DNA from: Nonomuraea rhodomycinica
Lineage (GTDB): Bacteria > Actinomycetota > Actinomycetes > Streptosporangiales > Streptosporangiaceae
Assembly: GCF_013363995.1 (NCBI RefSeq)
Contig: NZ_JABWGO010000001.1
Coordinates: 62,001-126,000 of the forward strand
DNA: 64,000 nt
Reading direction: 5' to 3'
Shown in pieces: positions 47,839-60,000 of this stretch. The translations under genes were made by a program, and so were the position numbers. Under the pieces are notes generated by a model. The model ran no database searches, had not been told where the DNA came from, and saw only the letters and a list, made by a program, of their open reading frames with translations. Position 1 is the first letter of the stretch. Every line of letters starts with the position of its first letter.

Positions 47839-48381
47839 TCAGGCCCTTCCGTAGATCGCGTGGATGACGCCGGTCTCCAGGGTGCGGCCGGAGAGCAGCC
47901 GCAGCGGCACCTGGTCACCGTCGGTGAACAGCTTGGCGCCCCAGCCCACCACGACCGGGTGGATGAGCAGGCGCAGCTCGTCGAGCAGGCCGTCGCGCAG
48001 CAGCGAGCGCACCAGCGTGGGGCTGCCGGTGATCGAGATGTCCTTGCCCGGCCGCTCCTTGAGCTCCTTGAGCGCGGCGGGGACATCGCCCTGCACGATC
48101 GAGGAGTTCTGCCACTCCGCCGTGCGCAGGGTCGTGGTGACGACGTGCTTGGGGGTGCCGTTCATGTAGCCGGCCAGGTCGGCGGCCTGCGGCTCGGGGT
48201 TCGGCCAGTAGGCGGCGAACTCCTCGTAGGTGCGGCGGCCGAGCAGCATGGCGTCGGCCTCCTGCATCTGGGCGCCGACGATCTGCGCCATCTCATCGTT
48301 GAAGTACGGGAAGTGCCACTTCTCCGGCGACTCCACCACGCCGTCAAGCGAGATGAACAGTCCCGCGACGATCTTCCGCAT
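47839..48381 (-). CDS. Dihydrofolate reductase family protein (RibD C-terminal-like)
   Basis: 180 aa NADPH-dependent reductase fold. Opening MRKIVAGLFISLDGVVESPEKW, then AMLLGRRTYEEFAAYWP near residues 53-69 and ISITGSPTLVRSLLRDGLLDELRLLIHPVVVGWGAKLF near 122-160, the standard YyaP/YwjB-like DHFR-family pattern. Substrate not known; not housekeeping DHFR. ATG 48381 with GGAG 7 nt upstream. A TTGACA box overlapping a 16-nt palindrome lies 55 nt upstream. Forms an operon with the DUF3052-like gene. Confidence 0.85.
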   Translation of the reverse strand: MRKIVAGLFISLDGVVESPEKWHFPYFNDEMAQIVGAQMQEADAMLLGRRTYEEFAAYWPNPEPQAADLAGYMNGTPKHVVTTTLRTAEWQNSSIVQGDVPAALKELKERPGKDISITGSPTLVRSLLRDGLLDELRLLIHPVVVGWGAKLFTDGDQVPLRLLSGRTLETGVIHAIYGRA

Positions 48382-48433
48382 CTGCGTCTCCGTTCCCAGA
48401 GGTCCGTTTCCGAGGTGCCCCCACCGTCTCACC

Positions 48434-48449
48434 GACAAATTTTTTTGTC
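48434..48449. promoter_or_regulatory. AT-rich palindrome with -35 box
   Basis: GACAAA-TTTT-TTTGTC. The minus-strand copy starts TTGACA and is the probable -35 of the DHFR-like operon; the symmetry suggests an overlapping operator. It is also just beyond the response-regulator stop and could act as its terminator. Confidence 0.5.
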
Positions 48450-48496
48450 AAGAGCGCCGTGCTCGACGGAAGGCCCGGCGCGCGAGGCGCGCCGGG

Positions 48497-49141
48497 TCAG
48501 GACTCCAGGAAGCGCAGCACGGCCAGCACCCGGCGGCTGTAGCCGGTGACGTGCGACAGGCGCAGCTTGTCGAACAGCGCGTTGACGTGCTTCTCCACCG
48601 CGCTCTGCGACACGTGCAGCTCCTGCGCGATCGAGGCGTTGGTCAGGCCCTGCGCCATCCGCTCCAGCACCTCGCGCTCGCGGGCCGTCAGCCGGGCCAG
48701 CGGGTCCACCTGCGTGGTACGGGCCAGGAGCTGGCGCACCACCTCCGGGTCGAACGCCGCTCCCCCGGCCGCCACCCGCTCCAGAGCGTCCAGGAAGTCG
48801 GCCACCTGCGCCACCCGGTCCTTCAGCAGGTAGCCGACGCCCTCGACGTCGCCGCTCATCAGCTCGGCCGCGTACCTCTTCTCGACGTACTGCGACAGCA
48901 CCAGCAGGCGCACCCCCGGCCACCGGCGGCGGATCTCCAGCGCCGCGCGCAGCCCCTCGTCGGTGTGGGTGGGCGGCATGCGCACGTCCACGACCACCAC
49001 GTCGGGGACGTGCTCGGCCACCGCCTCCACCAGCGACGCACCGTCGCCCACGGCGGCCGGGACCTCGTGCCCCTCCTCCACCAGCAGCCGGATGAGACCC
49101 TCGCGCAGCAGGGTCGAGTCCTCGGCCAGAATCACTCGCAC
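48497..49141 (-). CDS. NarL/LuxR-type response regulator
   Basis: 214 aa. Receiver domain residues 1-120 with acidic pocket Glu7-Asp8 and phospho-acceptor Asp52 (VVVVDVRMPP). C-terminal LuxR HTH: LTAREREVLERMAQGLTNASIAQELHVSQSAVEKHVNALFDKL near 148-193. GTG 49141 overlaps the kinase 3' end by 10 nt, so translation is coupled; an internal GTG at 49135 would give a 4-nt overlap. It is the partner of the upstream kinase. Targets unknown. Confidence 0.92.
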   Translation of the reverse strand: MRVILAEDSTLLREGLIRLLVEEGHEVPAAVGDGASLVEAVAEHVPDVVVVDVRMPPTHTDEGLRAALEIRRRWPGVRLLVLSQYVEKRYAAELMSGDVEGVGYLLKDRVAQVADFLDALERVAAGGAAFDPEVVRQLLARTTQVDPLARLTAREREVLERMAQGLTNASIAQELHVSQSAVEKHVNALFDKLRLSHVTGYSRRVLAVLRFLES

Positions 49142-50292
49142 GGCAGCTCCGCCACGATCGTCGTCGGCCCGCCCGGCGGGCTCGTCACCTTGAAGGTCCC
49201 GTCCAGCGCCGCCACGCGGCGCGCCAGCCCCGACAGGCCGCTGCCGGCCGGGTCGGCGCCGCCCGCGCCGTCGTCCTGCACCCGCACGACGAGCGCCGCG
49301 CCGGCGCGGCGGACGTCCACGGCGATGCGCGCCGCGCCGGCGTGCTTGGCGGCGTTGGTCACGGCCTCGCACACCACGAAGTACGCGGCCGTCTCGACCG
49401 CCATCGGCGGCCGTCCCTGCAGGTCGCACGCCACGGCCACGGGCACGCTCGACCGCTCGGCCACCCCGGCCAGCGCGTCGCCGAGCCCCAGGGCGTCCAG
49501 CCCGCTCGGGTACACCCGCCAGGCCACCTCGCGCAGCTCGGCCAGGGCCCGCTGCGCCTCCTCGTGCGCCTGGTCCAGCAGCTCCGGCCGGCCCCGGCGG
49601 GAACGGCCGATCAGCATCGACAGGGCCACCAGGCGCTGCTGGAGCCCGTCGTGCAGGTCGCGCTCGATGCGGCGCCGCTCGGAGTCGACCGCCGCCACGA
49701 TCCCGGCCCGGCTCTCCGACAGCTCGGCGATCCTGCGCTCCAGCGCCTCGGTGCGGTCGGGCGCGAGCACCGCCAAGGCCAGGCGCCGCTCCAGCGCGTA
49801 CACGCCGATCATGCCGGAGACGTCGATGAACAGCAGCACGATCCCGGCGACCGCCAGATAGGTCACCAGCAGCGGGGTGGGCTCCATGCCGTCGAACGGC
49901 TCGCCGCCGAGCCACGCCCGCGTCGTCGCGAGCGCCATGGCGGCCCCGGCCACGAACAGCGTCACCACCAGGCCGCCCAGCACCCCGACCGGCAGCCGCA
50001 GCGTCAGGAACCGCAGCGCCCGCGCTCCGGCGAGCCCCGCCCGGTCCTCACGCCCGCGCCCGGCGGGTCCGCGTCCGACGGGGTCGGCGGGTCCGGCGGT
50101 CAGGCCCAGGGCGGCCGGGTCGAGGCGGAGCCGGCGCACCTCCAGCGCGGCCAGGCGGGCCGCCGCGCCCGAGACGTTCGGATTGCCGAGGAACGGCAGC
50201 GCCAGCAGCAGGAACACCGCCTCCAGCGGCGCCGTGACCGCGCCCAGCGCCACCGCCCCGGCCACCCGGGCTCCCTCAGCGACGTGTCGCAT
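49132..50292 (-). CDS. Sensor histidine kinase (HisKA_3 type)
   Basis: 386 aa membrane kinase. About four hydrophobic helices lie in two pairs (residues 12-35 and 95-165), interrupted by a charged loop. Dimerisation/phosphoacceptor helix ERRRIERDLHDGLQQRLVAL with His near 214. HATPase_c with N-box CEAVTNAAKHAGA and G-box QDDGAGGADPAGSGLSGLARRV. It overlaps the DedA gene upstream by 17 nt and the response regulator downstream by 10 nt, making a tightly coupled three-gene operon. Signal likely linked to membrane state, by association with DedA (inference). Confidence 0.9.
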   Translation of the reverse strand: MRHVAEGARVAGAVALGAVTAPLEAVFLLLALPFLGNPNVSGAAARLAALEVRRLRLDPAALGLTAGPADPVGRGPAGRGREDRAGLAGARALRFLTLRLPVGVLGGLVVTLFVAGAAMALATTRAWLGGEPFDGMEPTPLLVTYLAVAGIVLLFIDVSGMIGVYALERRLALAVLAPDRTEALERRIAELSESRAGIVAAVDSERRRIERDLHDGLQQRLVALSMLIGRSRRGRPELLDQAHEEAQRALAELREVAWRVYPSGLDALGLGDALAGVAERSSVPVAVACDLQGRPPMAVETAAYFVVCEAVTNAAKHAGAARIAVDVRRAGAALVVRVQDDGAGGADPAGSGLSGLARRVAALDGTFKVTSPPGGPTTIVAELPCE

Positions 50293-50893
50293 GCCGCCCC
50301 TTGCGCCGCTCGGCCAGCCGCACGCCGACGAAGACCAGCACCGCGACGGCGATCAGGGCGATCACCACGTTCGTGCCGACGCCGACGTAGGTCTCCACCA
50401 GCTCCCACTGCTCGCCGAGCAGGTAGCCGGCCATCACGAAGACGGTGTTCCAGGTGAGGCTGCCGGCGGTCGTCAGGGCCAGGAACGTCGTGAGCGGCAT
50501 CCGCTCCACGCCCGCCGGGATCGAGATGAGGCTGCGGAACAGCGGCACCATCCGACCGAAGAACACCGTCTTGCGGCCGTGCCTGAGGAACCACGCCTCC
50601 GTCTTCTCGATGTCGGCAGGCTTGACCAGCGGCATCCTGGCGGCGATCGCCAGCACCCGGTCCCGGCCGAGCAGAGCGCCCACCCAGTACAGCGCCAGGG
50701 CACCCACCACCGAGCCCAGCGTCGTCCACACCAGCGCGTCGAGCAGGTCCATCTCGCCCCGGCTCGCCGTAAAGCCCGCCAGCGGCAGGATCACCTCGCT
50801 CGGCAGCGGCGGGAACAGGTTCTCCAGTGCGATCGCGATGCCGGCCCCCGGCGCCCCGAGGTCCTCCATGAGTCCAACCACCCAGTCAGTCAT
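50276..50893 (-). CDS. DedA family membrane protein
   Basis: 205 aa, 4-5 membrane helices. DedA/VTT-domain motifs are clear: ENLFPPLPSEVILPLAGF near residues 24-41 and GRMVPLFRSLISIPAG near 112-127 (the conserved Arg pair). Known members flip undecaprenyl phosphate or phospholipids and affect antimicrobial resistance. ATG 50893 is preferred to TTG 50917, which would add eight residues upstream of helix 1. It overlaps the histidine kinase gene by 17 nt. Confidence 0.9.
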   Translation of the reverse strand: MTDWVVGLMEDLGAPGAGIAIALENLFPPLPSEVILPLAGFTASRGEMDLLDALVWTTLGSVVGALALYWVGALLGRDRVLAIAARMPLVKPADIEKTEAWFLRHGRKTVFFGRMVPLFRSLISIPAGVERMPLTTFLALTTAGSLTWNTVFVMAGYLLGEQWELVETYVGVGTNVVIALIAVAVLVFVGVRLAERRKGRHATRR

Positions 50894-50951
50894 GCCCTTA
50901 AGGCTATGGGTGATCAAATATGCCGGTAATGAGGCGAACGCCCGATCTCAG

Positions 50952-50991
50952 CTGTGGTAAACCACAGCCCCATGTACCGTACACTGTACGG
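50952..50991. promoter_or_regulatory. Two dyads and a leaderless promoter for the SNF2 gene
   Basis: CTGTGGT-AA-ACCACAG (50952-50967) and CCGTACA-C-TGTACGG (50977-50991). The second contains TACACT (50980-50985), a good -10 placing the start point at the GTG at 50994. The sites lie between divergent dedA and the SNF2 gene. They suggest control by an unknown dimeric regulator. Confidence 0.6.
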
Positions 50992-50993
50992 CC

Positions 50994-53761
<2,768 letters not shown>

Positions 53762-53765
<4 letters not shown>

Positions 53766-55168
53766 ACGCCGTCAGAGGATTCCCCGCCTTCCCCCGTCAG
53801 CGGGCCGGCGCCCGCTTCGCCACCACCTGGTGGGGCCACGCCTGGATCAAGGCCCTGGAGGACACCTCCCTCGACCAGGGGCTGCTGCGCAAGGGCCGCA
53901 CCTACGCCAAGACCGGCCAGGTCGGTCCCATCACGGTCAGCCCGGGCCGGCTGGCCGCGGTCACCGAGGGCGAGTACGACACGGTCGTGCGCGTCGAGCG
54001 GCTCACCGCCGCCGAATGGGACCGCTTCCTCGACCAGGTCACGGCCAAGGCCGGCCACATCGCCGCCCTGCTCGACGGCGACATGCCGCACGACCTCGTC
54101 ACGGCCGCCGAGGACGCGGCCGTGCCGCTGCTGCCCGCCGTGGGCGACCTCGAACCCGAGTGCTCCTGCCCCGACTGGGGCCACCCGTGCCCGCACGCGG
54201 CGGCGCTGTGCTACCAGGCGTCCTGGCTGCTGGACGGCGACCCGTTCGTGCTGCTGCTCCTGCGGGGACGCGGCCGGGACGACCTGGTGCGGGCGCTCCA
54301 GCGGCGCACCGCCGCGCCCGCCGCGGGACCGGTGCGCGGCGCTTCGGAGGGCTCCCCGGCGCGGACGCCCGCCGCCGAGGCCGGGGACGACGGCGCGCGG
54401 GGCGGGTCGCGGCCCGGCGGCCTCGGGACCGGCGAGCAGGGCGTGGACGGCAGGGCCGCCGGCGGGACGGGCCTCGACGGGACGGGTGTCGACGGCGCGG
54501 GCATCGGCGGGCCTGCACCCGGCGGCCCTGGACTCGGGGTGGCAGGCGCGGGCGCCCTGACGGCCGGTGTCCTCCCGGGGGGTCCGGAGGGCGGGCGCGG
54601 TGTGCCCGCGGCCGAGGTGTTCGCGGCCGAGGCGGCCGGGGCCGGGGTGCCGCCGCTGCCCGAGCCGCCTCCGCTCGACGTCACGTTCACGCCGCTGCGG
54701 CTCGAACCCGCTCCCGGCGTGGACGTCGCCGCACTGGAGGTGCTGGCCGCCTCCGCCGCCTCCCGGGCGCGCGACGTGCTCGCCGCCGCGGCCCTCGGCC
54801 GGGAGCCGGCCGTCCTGACCGAGTACCAGGACCGCGTGCGGCTCGCCGCCGAGCACGACCTCGACCTAGGCCTGGACGCCGCGGTGCGGGCCTGGCGGTA
54901 CGGCGGCGCCGACGGGCTCGACGCGCTGGAGTCGCCCTGGACGCCGCCCCGCCACGAGCTGGCCAGGGCCCGGGCCGTCCTGGAGGCCGCGTGGGAGGGC
55001 GAGGAGCCGCCGCCCACGGAGCTGTCCCGCAACCGGTGGACCATCGGCGGCGACCGCCAGCTCCGCTACGGCCGCGACGGCCGCTGGTACCCGTTCACCC
55101 TCCACGACGGCCGGTGGTGGCCGGCGGGCCCGCCGGAGCGCGACCCGGCCGCGCTGCTGTCCTCGTAG
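53762..55168 (+). CDS. SWIM zinc-finger protein, partner of the SNF2 helicase
   Basis: 468 aa. Begins with the family block TTWWGHAWIKALEDTSLDQGLLRKGRTYAKTGQV (near residues 21-54). The SWIM zinc finger CSCPDWGHPCPHAAAL (C-x-C...C-x-H) is near 136-151. A Gly/Ala/Asp-rich low-complexity insertion covers about residues 185-295. A conserved C-terminal region ends LRYGRDGRWYPFTLHDGRWWPAGPP. ATG 53762 overlaps the SNF2 stop (ATGA). It probably mediates DNA or protein binding for the helicase; context is the main evidence for a shared role. Confidence 0.88.
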
Positions 55169-55172
55169 CGAG

Positions 55173-55231
55173 GTCACGGCCGTGACGGAAGCCATGGCCG
55201 GGAGTGCGCCGTGACGGCGGCCCGCCGTCAC
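55173..55231. terminator. Paired dyads between convergent genes
   Basis: GTCACGGCCGTGAC (55173-55186, perfect palindrome) and GTGACGGCGG-C-CCGCCGTCAC (55211-55231). The second is the probable terminator for the SNF2-SWIM operon. Confidence 0.65.
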
Positions 55232-55312
55232 CCGGTCAGCGGGCGTCTTCCTGGAGGCCCTCGGCCCCGTGCGGCGGGTGGCGGCCAGGCCGGCTGTGCC
55301 GTGACAGAGGAT

Positions 55313-58300
55313 TCAGCAGGGAGGGACGAGAGCGAGGCCGGGAAAGTGCTCCGCCCACTCGGAAGGCGTGATGACCGGGTGGGCGAGGGCGCAGACGCGG
55401 GCGGCCACGCGCTCCGGGTCGGGGTCCCACAGCCGCACCGTCCCGTCGCCGCCGGCCGTGGCCAGCGTGCGGCCGTCGGCGCCGAACGCCGCCGCGCGGA
55501 CCGAGTCGCCGTGACCGGTCAGCACGGCCAGCGGGCGCGGCGCCGCCGGGCGCGCGAGGTCCCACAGCCGCACGGTCCGGTCGTCGCCGGCGGTCGCGAG
55601 CAGGCCGCCCCGGCGGCCGAACGCGACCGCGCTGACCCCGGACCGGTGCCCGGTCAGGGTGGCGAGCGGTCGCGGCCGGCCGGGCGCGGTGAGGTCCCAC
55701 AGCCGGGCCGTCCGGTCGAAGCCGGCGCTGGCGAGCAGGCGCCCGTCCGGGCTGAAGCCGACCGCGTGGACGGTGCTCCGGTGCCCGCGCAGCGTGGCCG
55801 CCAGGGCCGGGCGGCGCGGGTCGGCGAGGTCCCACAGCCGTACGGCGCCGTCGAACCCGGCGCTCGCCAGCCTGCGCCCGTCCGGTGAGAACGCCACCGC
55901 GTACAGGGAGCCGGCCCGGCCGTCGAACGCGGCGAGCGGCGCCGGTCGGCGCGGGTCGGTGAGGTCCCACAGCCGCACGGTGTTGTCGAACCCGGCGCCG
56001 GCCAGCATCCGCCCGTCCGGGCTGAACGCGACCGCGCGGACCCGGGCGGTGTGCTCGGTGAGCGTGGGCAGCCGGGCCGGCTCCGCCGGGTCCGAGACGT
56101 CCCACAGCCGCACCGTCTCGTCCTCGCCCGCCGCCGCCAGCACCGTGCCGCCCCGGCCGAACGCCAGCGCGTACGTCGTGCCGGACGGGCTGTCGAGGAC
56201 GCCGCGCGCGACGGGACGGTACGGGTCGGCCACGTCCCACAGCCGCACCGCCCGGCCGTCGCCGCCCGAGGCCAGCAGCCGCCCGCCCGGGTGGAAGGCC
56301 ACCGCGCGCACGGGCCCCTCGTGGCCGCGCGCGACCGGCCCGCCCGTCTCCCACAGCCGGGCCGTGTGGTCCCAGCTCGCGCTGGCCAGGGTGCGCCCGT
56401 CCGGACTGAACGCCACGGAACCGACGGTGTCGCTGTGCCCGGTCAGCACGGAGACCGGGCGCGGCCGGCGCGGGTCGGAGACGTCCCACACCCTGATCTC
56501 GTGGTCCCAGCCGCCGGTGGCCACGGTCCGCCCGTCGGGGCCGAACCCGGCGGCGATGACCGGCCCCGAGTGGCCGGGCAGGGTGGCGAGCCGGTGCGGG
56601 TGGCGCGGGTCGGAGACGTCCCACAGCCCGCCCGTGCGGTCGTCGCTCCCCGTCGCGATCCTGGTGCCGTCGGGGCTGAAGGTGACGGCCCAGACGTCCT
56701 CGCCGTGCCCGGTGAGGGTGCCCAGGCGGCGCGGCCGGCGCGGGTCGGCGACGTCCCACAGGTGTCCCGTGTCGTCGTCTCCCGTCGTGGCGAGGGTACG
56801 GCCGTCGGGACTGAGGGCGGCGCCGCGCACGGCCCCGGCGTGGCCGGTCAGCGTGGCGAGCGGGCCCGGGTCGCGGGGGTCGGACAGGTCCCACAGCCGG
56901 GCGGTGCCGTCGTCGCTCACGGTGGCCGCCATGGAGCCGTCGGCGGTCAGCGCCACCGACCACGCGGCCCTGTCGTGGGCGGCGAACCCGGACACCGGGA
57001 CCGGCCGCCGGGGATCGCCCACGTCCCACACCCGTACGGAGCCGTCGAGACCGGCGGTCACGAGCCGGCGCGCGTCGGCGCTGAGCGCGGCGGCCTCGAC
57101 GTCGGCGCCGTCCCCCGCGAACTCCGACAGCGCGGCCGGCCGGTGCGGGTCGGTCACGTCCCACAGGCGGACGCCGTCGTCGCCGGCCGTGACGAGCAGG
57201 CGGCCGTCGCGGCTGAACAGTGCCCGGTTGACCCCCTCGCCCGCCGTCAGCCGCGCCGCGTACGGGGCGGTGAAGGCGGTGAGCAGGCCGCTGCGCGACT
57301 CGGGCGTGGCCGACAGCCGGTAGGCGGCGAGGCTGAGCTGCGCGGCCAGAGAGGGCGCCGCCTCGCGCAGGCCGGCGGCCTCGCCCGCGACCTTCTGCGA
57401 CAGCGCCAGGTCGCGCTGCTCGGTGGCCTCCGCCCGGGTGCGCGCCGCGTACACGGTGGCCGAGGAGGCCAGCACCAGCAGGACGGCGAGCGTGGCCGCC
57501 AGGTGGCGCAGGCGGCGGGAGCGGCGGCGGGCCGCGGCATCCTCCGCGTCGCGCAGCGCGAGCCCGGCCTCCAGGAACTCCCGTTCGGCCGCGCCCGGCG
57601 CGGTGTCGGCGCATCCCGACGCGCCGGCGCCGGCCCGTGCCGCCCAGTCGTGCGCGGCCTGCAGCCGGGTGCCGCGGTAGAGCAGGGACGGGTCACGCCC
57701 CTCGCGCTCCCACGTCTCGGCCGCCTCCAGGATCTGCCGGCGCAGCCGCAGGCCGGCGCGGCCGGCGAGGATCCATTCGCGCAGCGCCGGCCAGGCCCGC
57801 AGCAGCGCCTCGTGCGCCGGCCAGGCCAGGCCGGCGTCCACGGTCAGCAGCCGCGCCCCGGCGAACGCCTCGACCACCGCGGCGGTGGCCTCCGGCGGGA
57901 AGTGCGACTCGGGCAGGCGGCGCGGGTCGACCGGGCGGCGGGTCTCGGTGTTGTCCTCGTTCACGCACACCATCTGCAGGAACAGCCGGCGCGCGATCTC
58001 CTGTCCGTGCGGGTCGAGCCCGTCGTGGACGCGCTGGGCGGTGGCGGCGACGGCGCCGCCGATGCCGCCGGTCAGCCGGTAGTCCTCGACGGTCAGGGTG
58101 TCGCCGCGCCGCCGCTGCCAGGTGACGAGCAGCGCGTGCGACAGCAGGGGCAGGACGCCCGGCTCCGGCAGAGGGCCGTGGCCGTGGCCGTCGCCGGGGG
58201 TGTCGGCCGGCACGCCCAGGTCGCGCAGCAGCAGCTCCACCAGGCCGGGCTCCAGGGTCAGGCCGGCGGCGCGGGCGGGGCCAGTGACGACCTCGCGCAG

Positions 58301-59782
58301 CTCCGCCGGGGTCATCGGGCCGAGCGGTAACTGGCCGTCGCGCAGCGCGTCCACCAGGCCGGGGTACGCGAGGCAGTGGCCGTAGAAGTCGGCCCGGATC
58401 CCGAGCACGACGAGCGCGGGCGGCGGCTCCGGCGTTCCGGATGTGCTGGGCGTGCCCCGCCGGTCGGCGGCCGGCGGGCGGAGGCTCAGGGCGTGGAGGG
58501 CGTCGAGGAACAGGTGGCGCTCGGCGAGGTCGGGGCAGAGCGTGAAGACCTCCTCGAGCTGGTCGACGACCATCACCAGCCGCGTCTCGACCGGCCATGT
58601 GTCGACCGGCCGTGTGTCCGGCACCGGCCGCCCGACCGGCACCGGCCGCCGGTCCGACGCCTGTCGCCCGTCCGACGCCGGCATCCCGTCCGAGACCCGC
58701 CGCCCATCCGACGCCGGCATCCCGTCCGGCGCGGCCTGCCCCTCCCGGACCGGTATCGAGTCCGGTCCCCGCCCGCTGTCCGGTACCCGACCCCTGCCTG
58801 GTCCCCGCCCTCTGCTCGGCCCTTGCCCTCCGTCCGGGACCGGGCGGCCGTCCAGTGCGGCCCGTACCTGCTCGGCGAGCCGGTCCGGGCCGTCGGCGAG
58901 TGCCAGTTCGAGGCCGGCAGCGTCCAGACCGGTGACCGCGGCGACGCGGGAGAGCAGCTCGGCGACCGGCCGCTCGCCGGGCGTGAACAGCAGCGCGGGC
59001 CAGGAACGGGAGCCGGGGACGGGGAGAGCGCCACGCCGGACGGCGGCCAGCAGCCCGGCCCGCAGCAGCGACGACTTGCCCGCCCCCGACGGGGCGACCA
59101 CGGCCAGCGGTCCCTCGCCGCGCAGCCGTTCGGTCAGCCGGCTCACGAGCAGGGCGAGGGCACGTTCCCTGCCGAAGAACCAGCGCGAGTCCTCCGCCTC
59201 GTACGGGCGCAACCCCCGGTACGGGCAGGCGCCCGCCACCCGCTCGACCAGGGCGGCCAGTTGCCCGCCGGTCTCCAGCGCCTCGTCGCAGCCGCGGGCG
59301 ACGCCCGGGGTGAGCGCCTTGTCGTCGGTCTCGACCTTGCTCAGGTAGCCCTTGGTGTAGTGGGTGCGCCGGGCCAGCTCGTTGAGGGACAGCCCGCGCT
59401 CCCGCCGCAGCCGCCGCAACCTGGCCCCCGGACTCTCCGCAAGGCCGTCGCCCTCCGCAAGGCCGTCCCTCGCCGGACGGTTGTCGGCCTTCGGAGGTGC
59501 GTCGCGCACCGGAAGGCCGTCACTCTCCGGAAGGCGATCTGTCCTCGGAGGGGCATCGCTTCCCGGAAGGCCGTCACTCTCCGGGGGGCCGTCGCTTTCG
59601 ACAGGCCCTCGACCGGTCTCCACACTCTCGCCGCTCCCGGCGCCCTCAGCACCCTGCGCGACCTCGCCGCCCGCCGCCGTATCCGATGGCTCCGCTGTCT
59701 TGCGGCTCTCCGCGATCTCGGCCGACTCCGCGACCTGCCAGCCGTCCGCACCCGTCCGTTCCTCGGCCCGCACCCCGAGCAC
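55313..59782 (-). CDS. XRE-nSTAND1-WD40 protein
   Basis: About 1489 aa. In order: a low-complexity N-terminus with repeated SDGLP/SDAPP units; XRE HTH (LRRLRRERGLSLNELARRTHYTKGYLSKVE); nSTAND1 NTPase opening CPYRGLRPYEAEDSRWFFGRE, Walker A APSGAGKSS, Walker B VVDQLEEVF, with an 85-residue repeat-rich insertion (MPASDGRR units) between them; one transmembrane helix (LAATLAVLLVLASSATVYA) near 760; then 14 WD40 blades ending RLWD, the seventh degenerate (RLWETGG). 14 blades fit two seven-blade propellers. Start uncertain: GTG 59782 has GGAGAGG upstream; GTG 59818 is an alternative. Such STAND proteins act as signalling or conflict-response scaffolds. Confidence 0.85.
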   Translation of the reverse strand: MLGVRAEERTGADGWQVAESAEIAESRKTAEPSDTAAGGEVAQGAEGAGSGESVETGRGPVESDGPPESDGLPGSDAPPRTDRLPESDGLPVRDAPPKADNRPARDGLAEGDGLAESPGARLRRLRRERGLSLNELARRTHYTKGYLSKVETDDKALTPGVARGCDEALETGGQLAALVERVAGACPYRGLRPYEAEDSRWFFGRERALALLVSRLTERLRGEGPLAVVAPSGAGKSSLLRAGLLAAVRRGALPVPGSRSWPALLFTPGERPVAELLSRVAAVTGLDAAGLELALADGPDRLAEQVRAALDGRPVPDGGQGPSRGRGPGRGRVPDSGRGPDSIPVREGQAAPDGMPASDGRRVSDGMPASDGRQASDRRPVPVGRPVPDTRPVDTWPVETRLVMVVDQLEEVFTLCPDLAERHLFLDALHALSLRPPAADRRGTPSTSGTPEPPPALVVLGIRADFYGHCLAYPGLVDALRDGQLPLGPMTPAELREVVTGPARAAGLTLEPGLVELLLRDLGVPADTPGDGHGHGPLPEPGVLPLLSHALLVTWQRRRGDTLTVEDYRLTGGIGGAVAATAQRVHDGLDPHGQEIARRLFLQMVCVNEDNTETRRPVDPRRLPESHFPPEATAAVVEAFAGARLLTVDAGLAWPAHEALLRAWPALREWILAGRAGLRLRRQILEAAETWEREGRDPSLLYRGTRLQAAHDWAARAGAGASGCADTAPGAAEREFLEAGLALRDAEDAAARRRSRRLRHLAATLAVLLVLASSATVYAARTRAEATEQRDLALSQKVAGEAAGLREAAPSLAAQLSLAAYRLSATPESRSGLLTAFTAPYAARLTAGEGVNRALFSRDGRLLVTAGDDGVRLWDVTDPHRPAALSEFAGDGADVEAAALSADARRLVTAGLDGSVRVWDVGDPRRPVPVSGFAAHDRAAWSVALTADGSMAATVSDDGTARLWDLSDPRDPGPLATLTGHAGAVRGAALSPDGRTLATTGDDDTGHLWDVADPRRPRRLGTLTGHGEDVWAVTFSPDGTRIATGSDDRTGGLWDVSDPRHPHRLATLPGHSGPVIAAGFGPDGRTVATGGWDHEIRVWDVSDPRRPRPVSVLTGHSDTVGSVAFSPDGRTLASASWDHTARLWETGGPVARGHEGPVRAVAFHPGGRLLASGGDGRAVRLWDVADPYRPVARGVLDSPSGTTYALAFGRGGTVLAAAGEDETVRLWDVSDPAEPARLPTLTEHTARVRAVAFSPDGRMLAGAGFDNTVRLWDLTDPRRPAPLAAFDGRAGSLYAVAFSPDGRRLASAGFDGAVRLWDLADPRRPALAATLRGHRSTVHAVGFSPDGRLLASAGFDRTARLWDLTAPGRPRPLATLTGHRSGVSAVAFGRRGGLLATAGDDRTVRLWDLARPAAPRPLAVLTGHGDSVRAAAFGADGRTLATAGGDGTVRLWDPDPERVAARVCALAHPVITPSEWAEHFPGLALVPPC

Positions 59783-60000
59783 CGCCCTCTCCGACACCGT
59801 ACGCGTCCGGCCGGACACCCACTGTATCCGCGCGGCCGAGCTCGCGAAGGCCGATGTGGGAGGCGGTTTCCCGGTTTCCTCCTCGCCCGGTGGGCCGGGA
59901 AACCCCTTCTGGCCGGCGGCTCGACGGCACGACGATCCACCTGTCGAACCCGGCCGCCGCACACGGCGGAGGCCGGTGGCACACAGCGAAGGAGAACACC

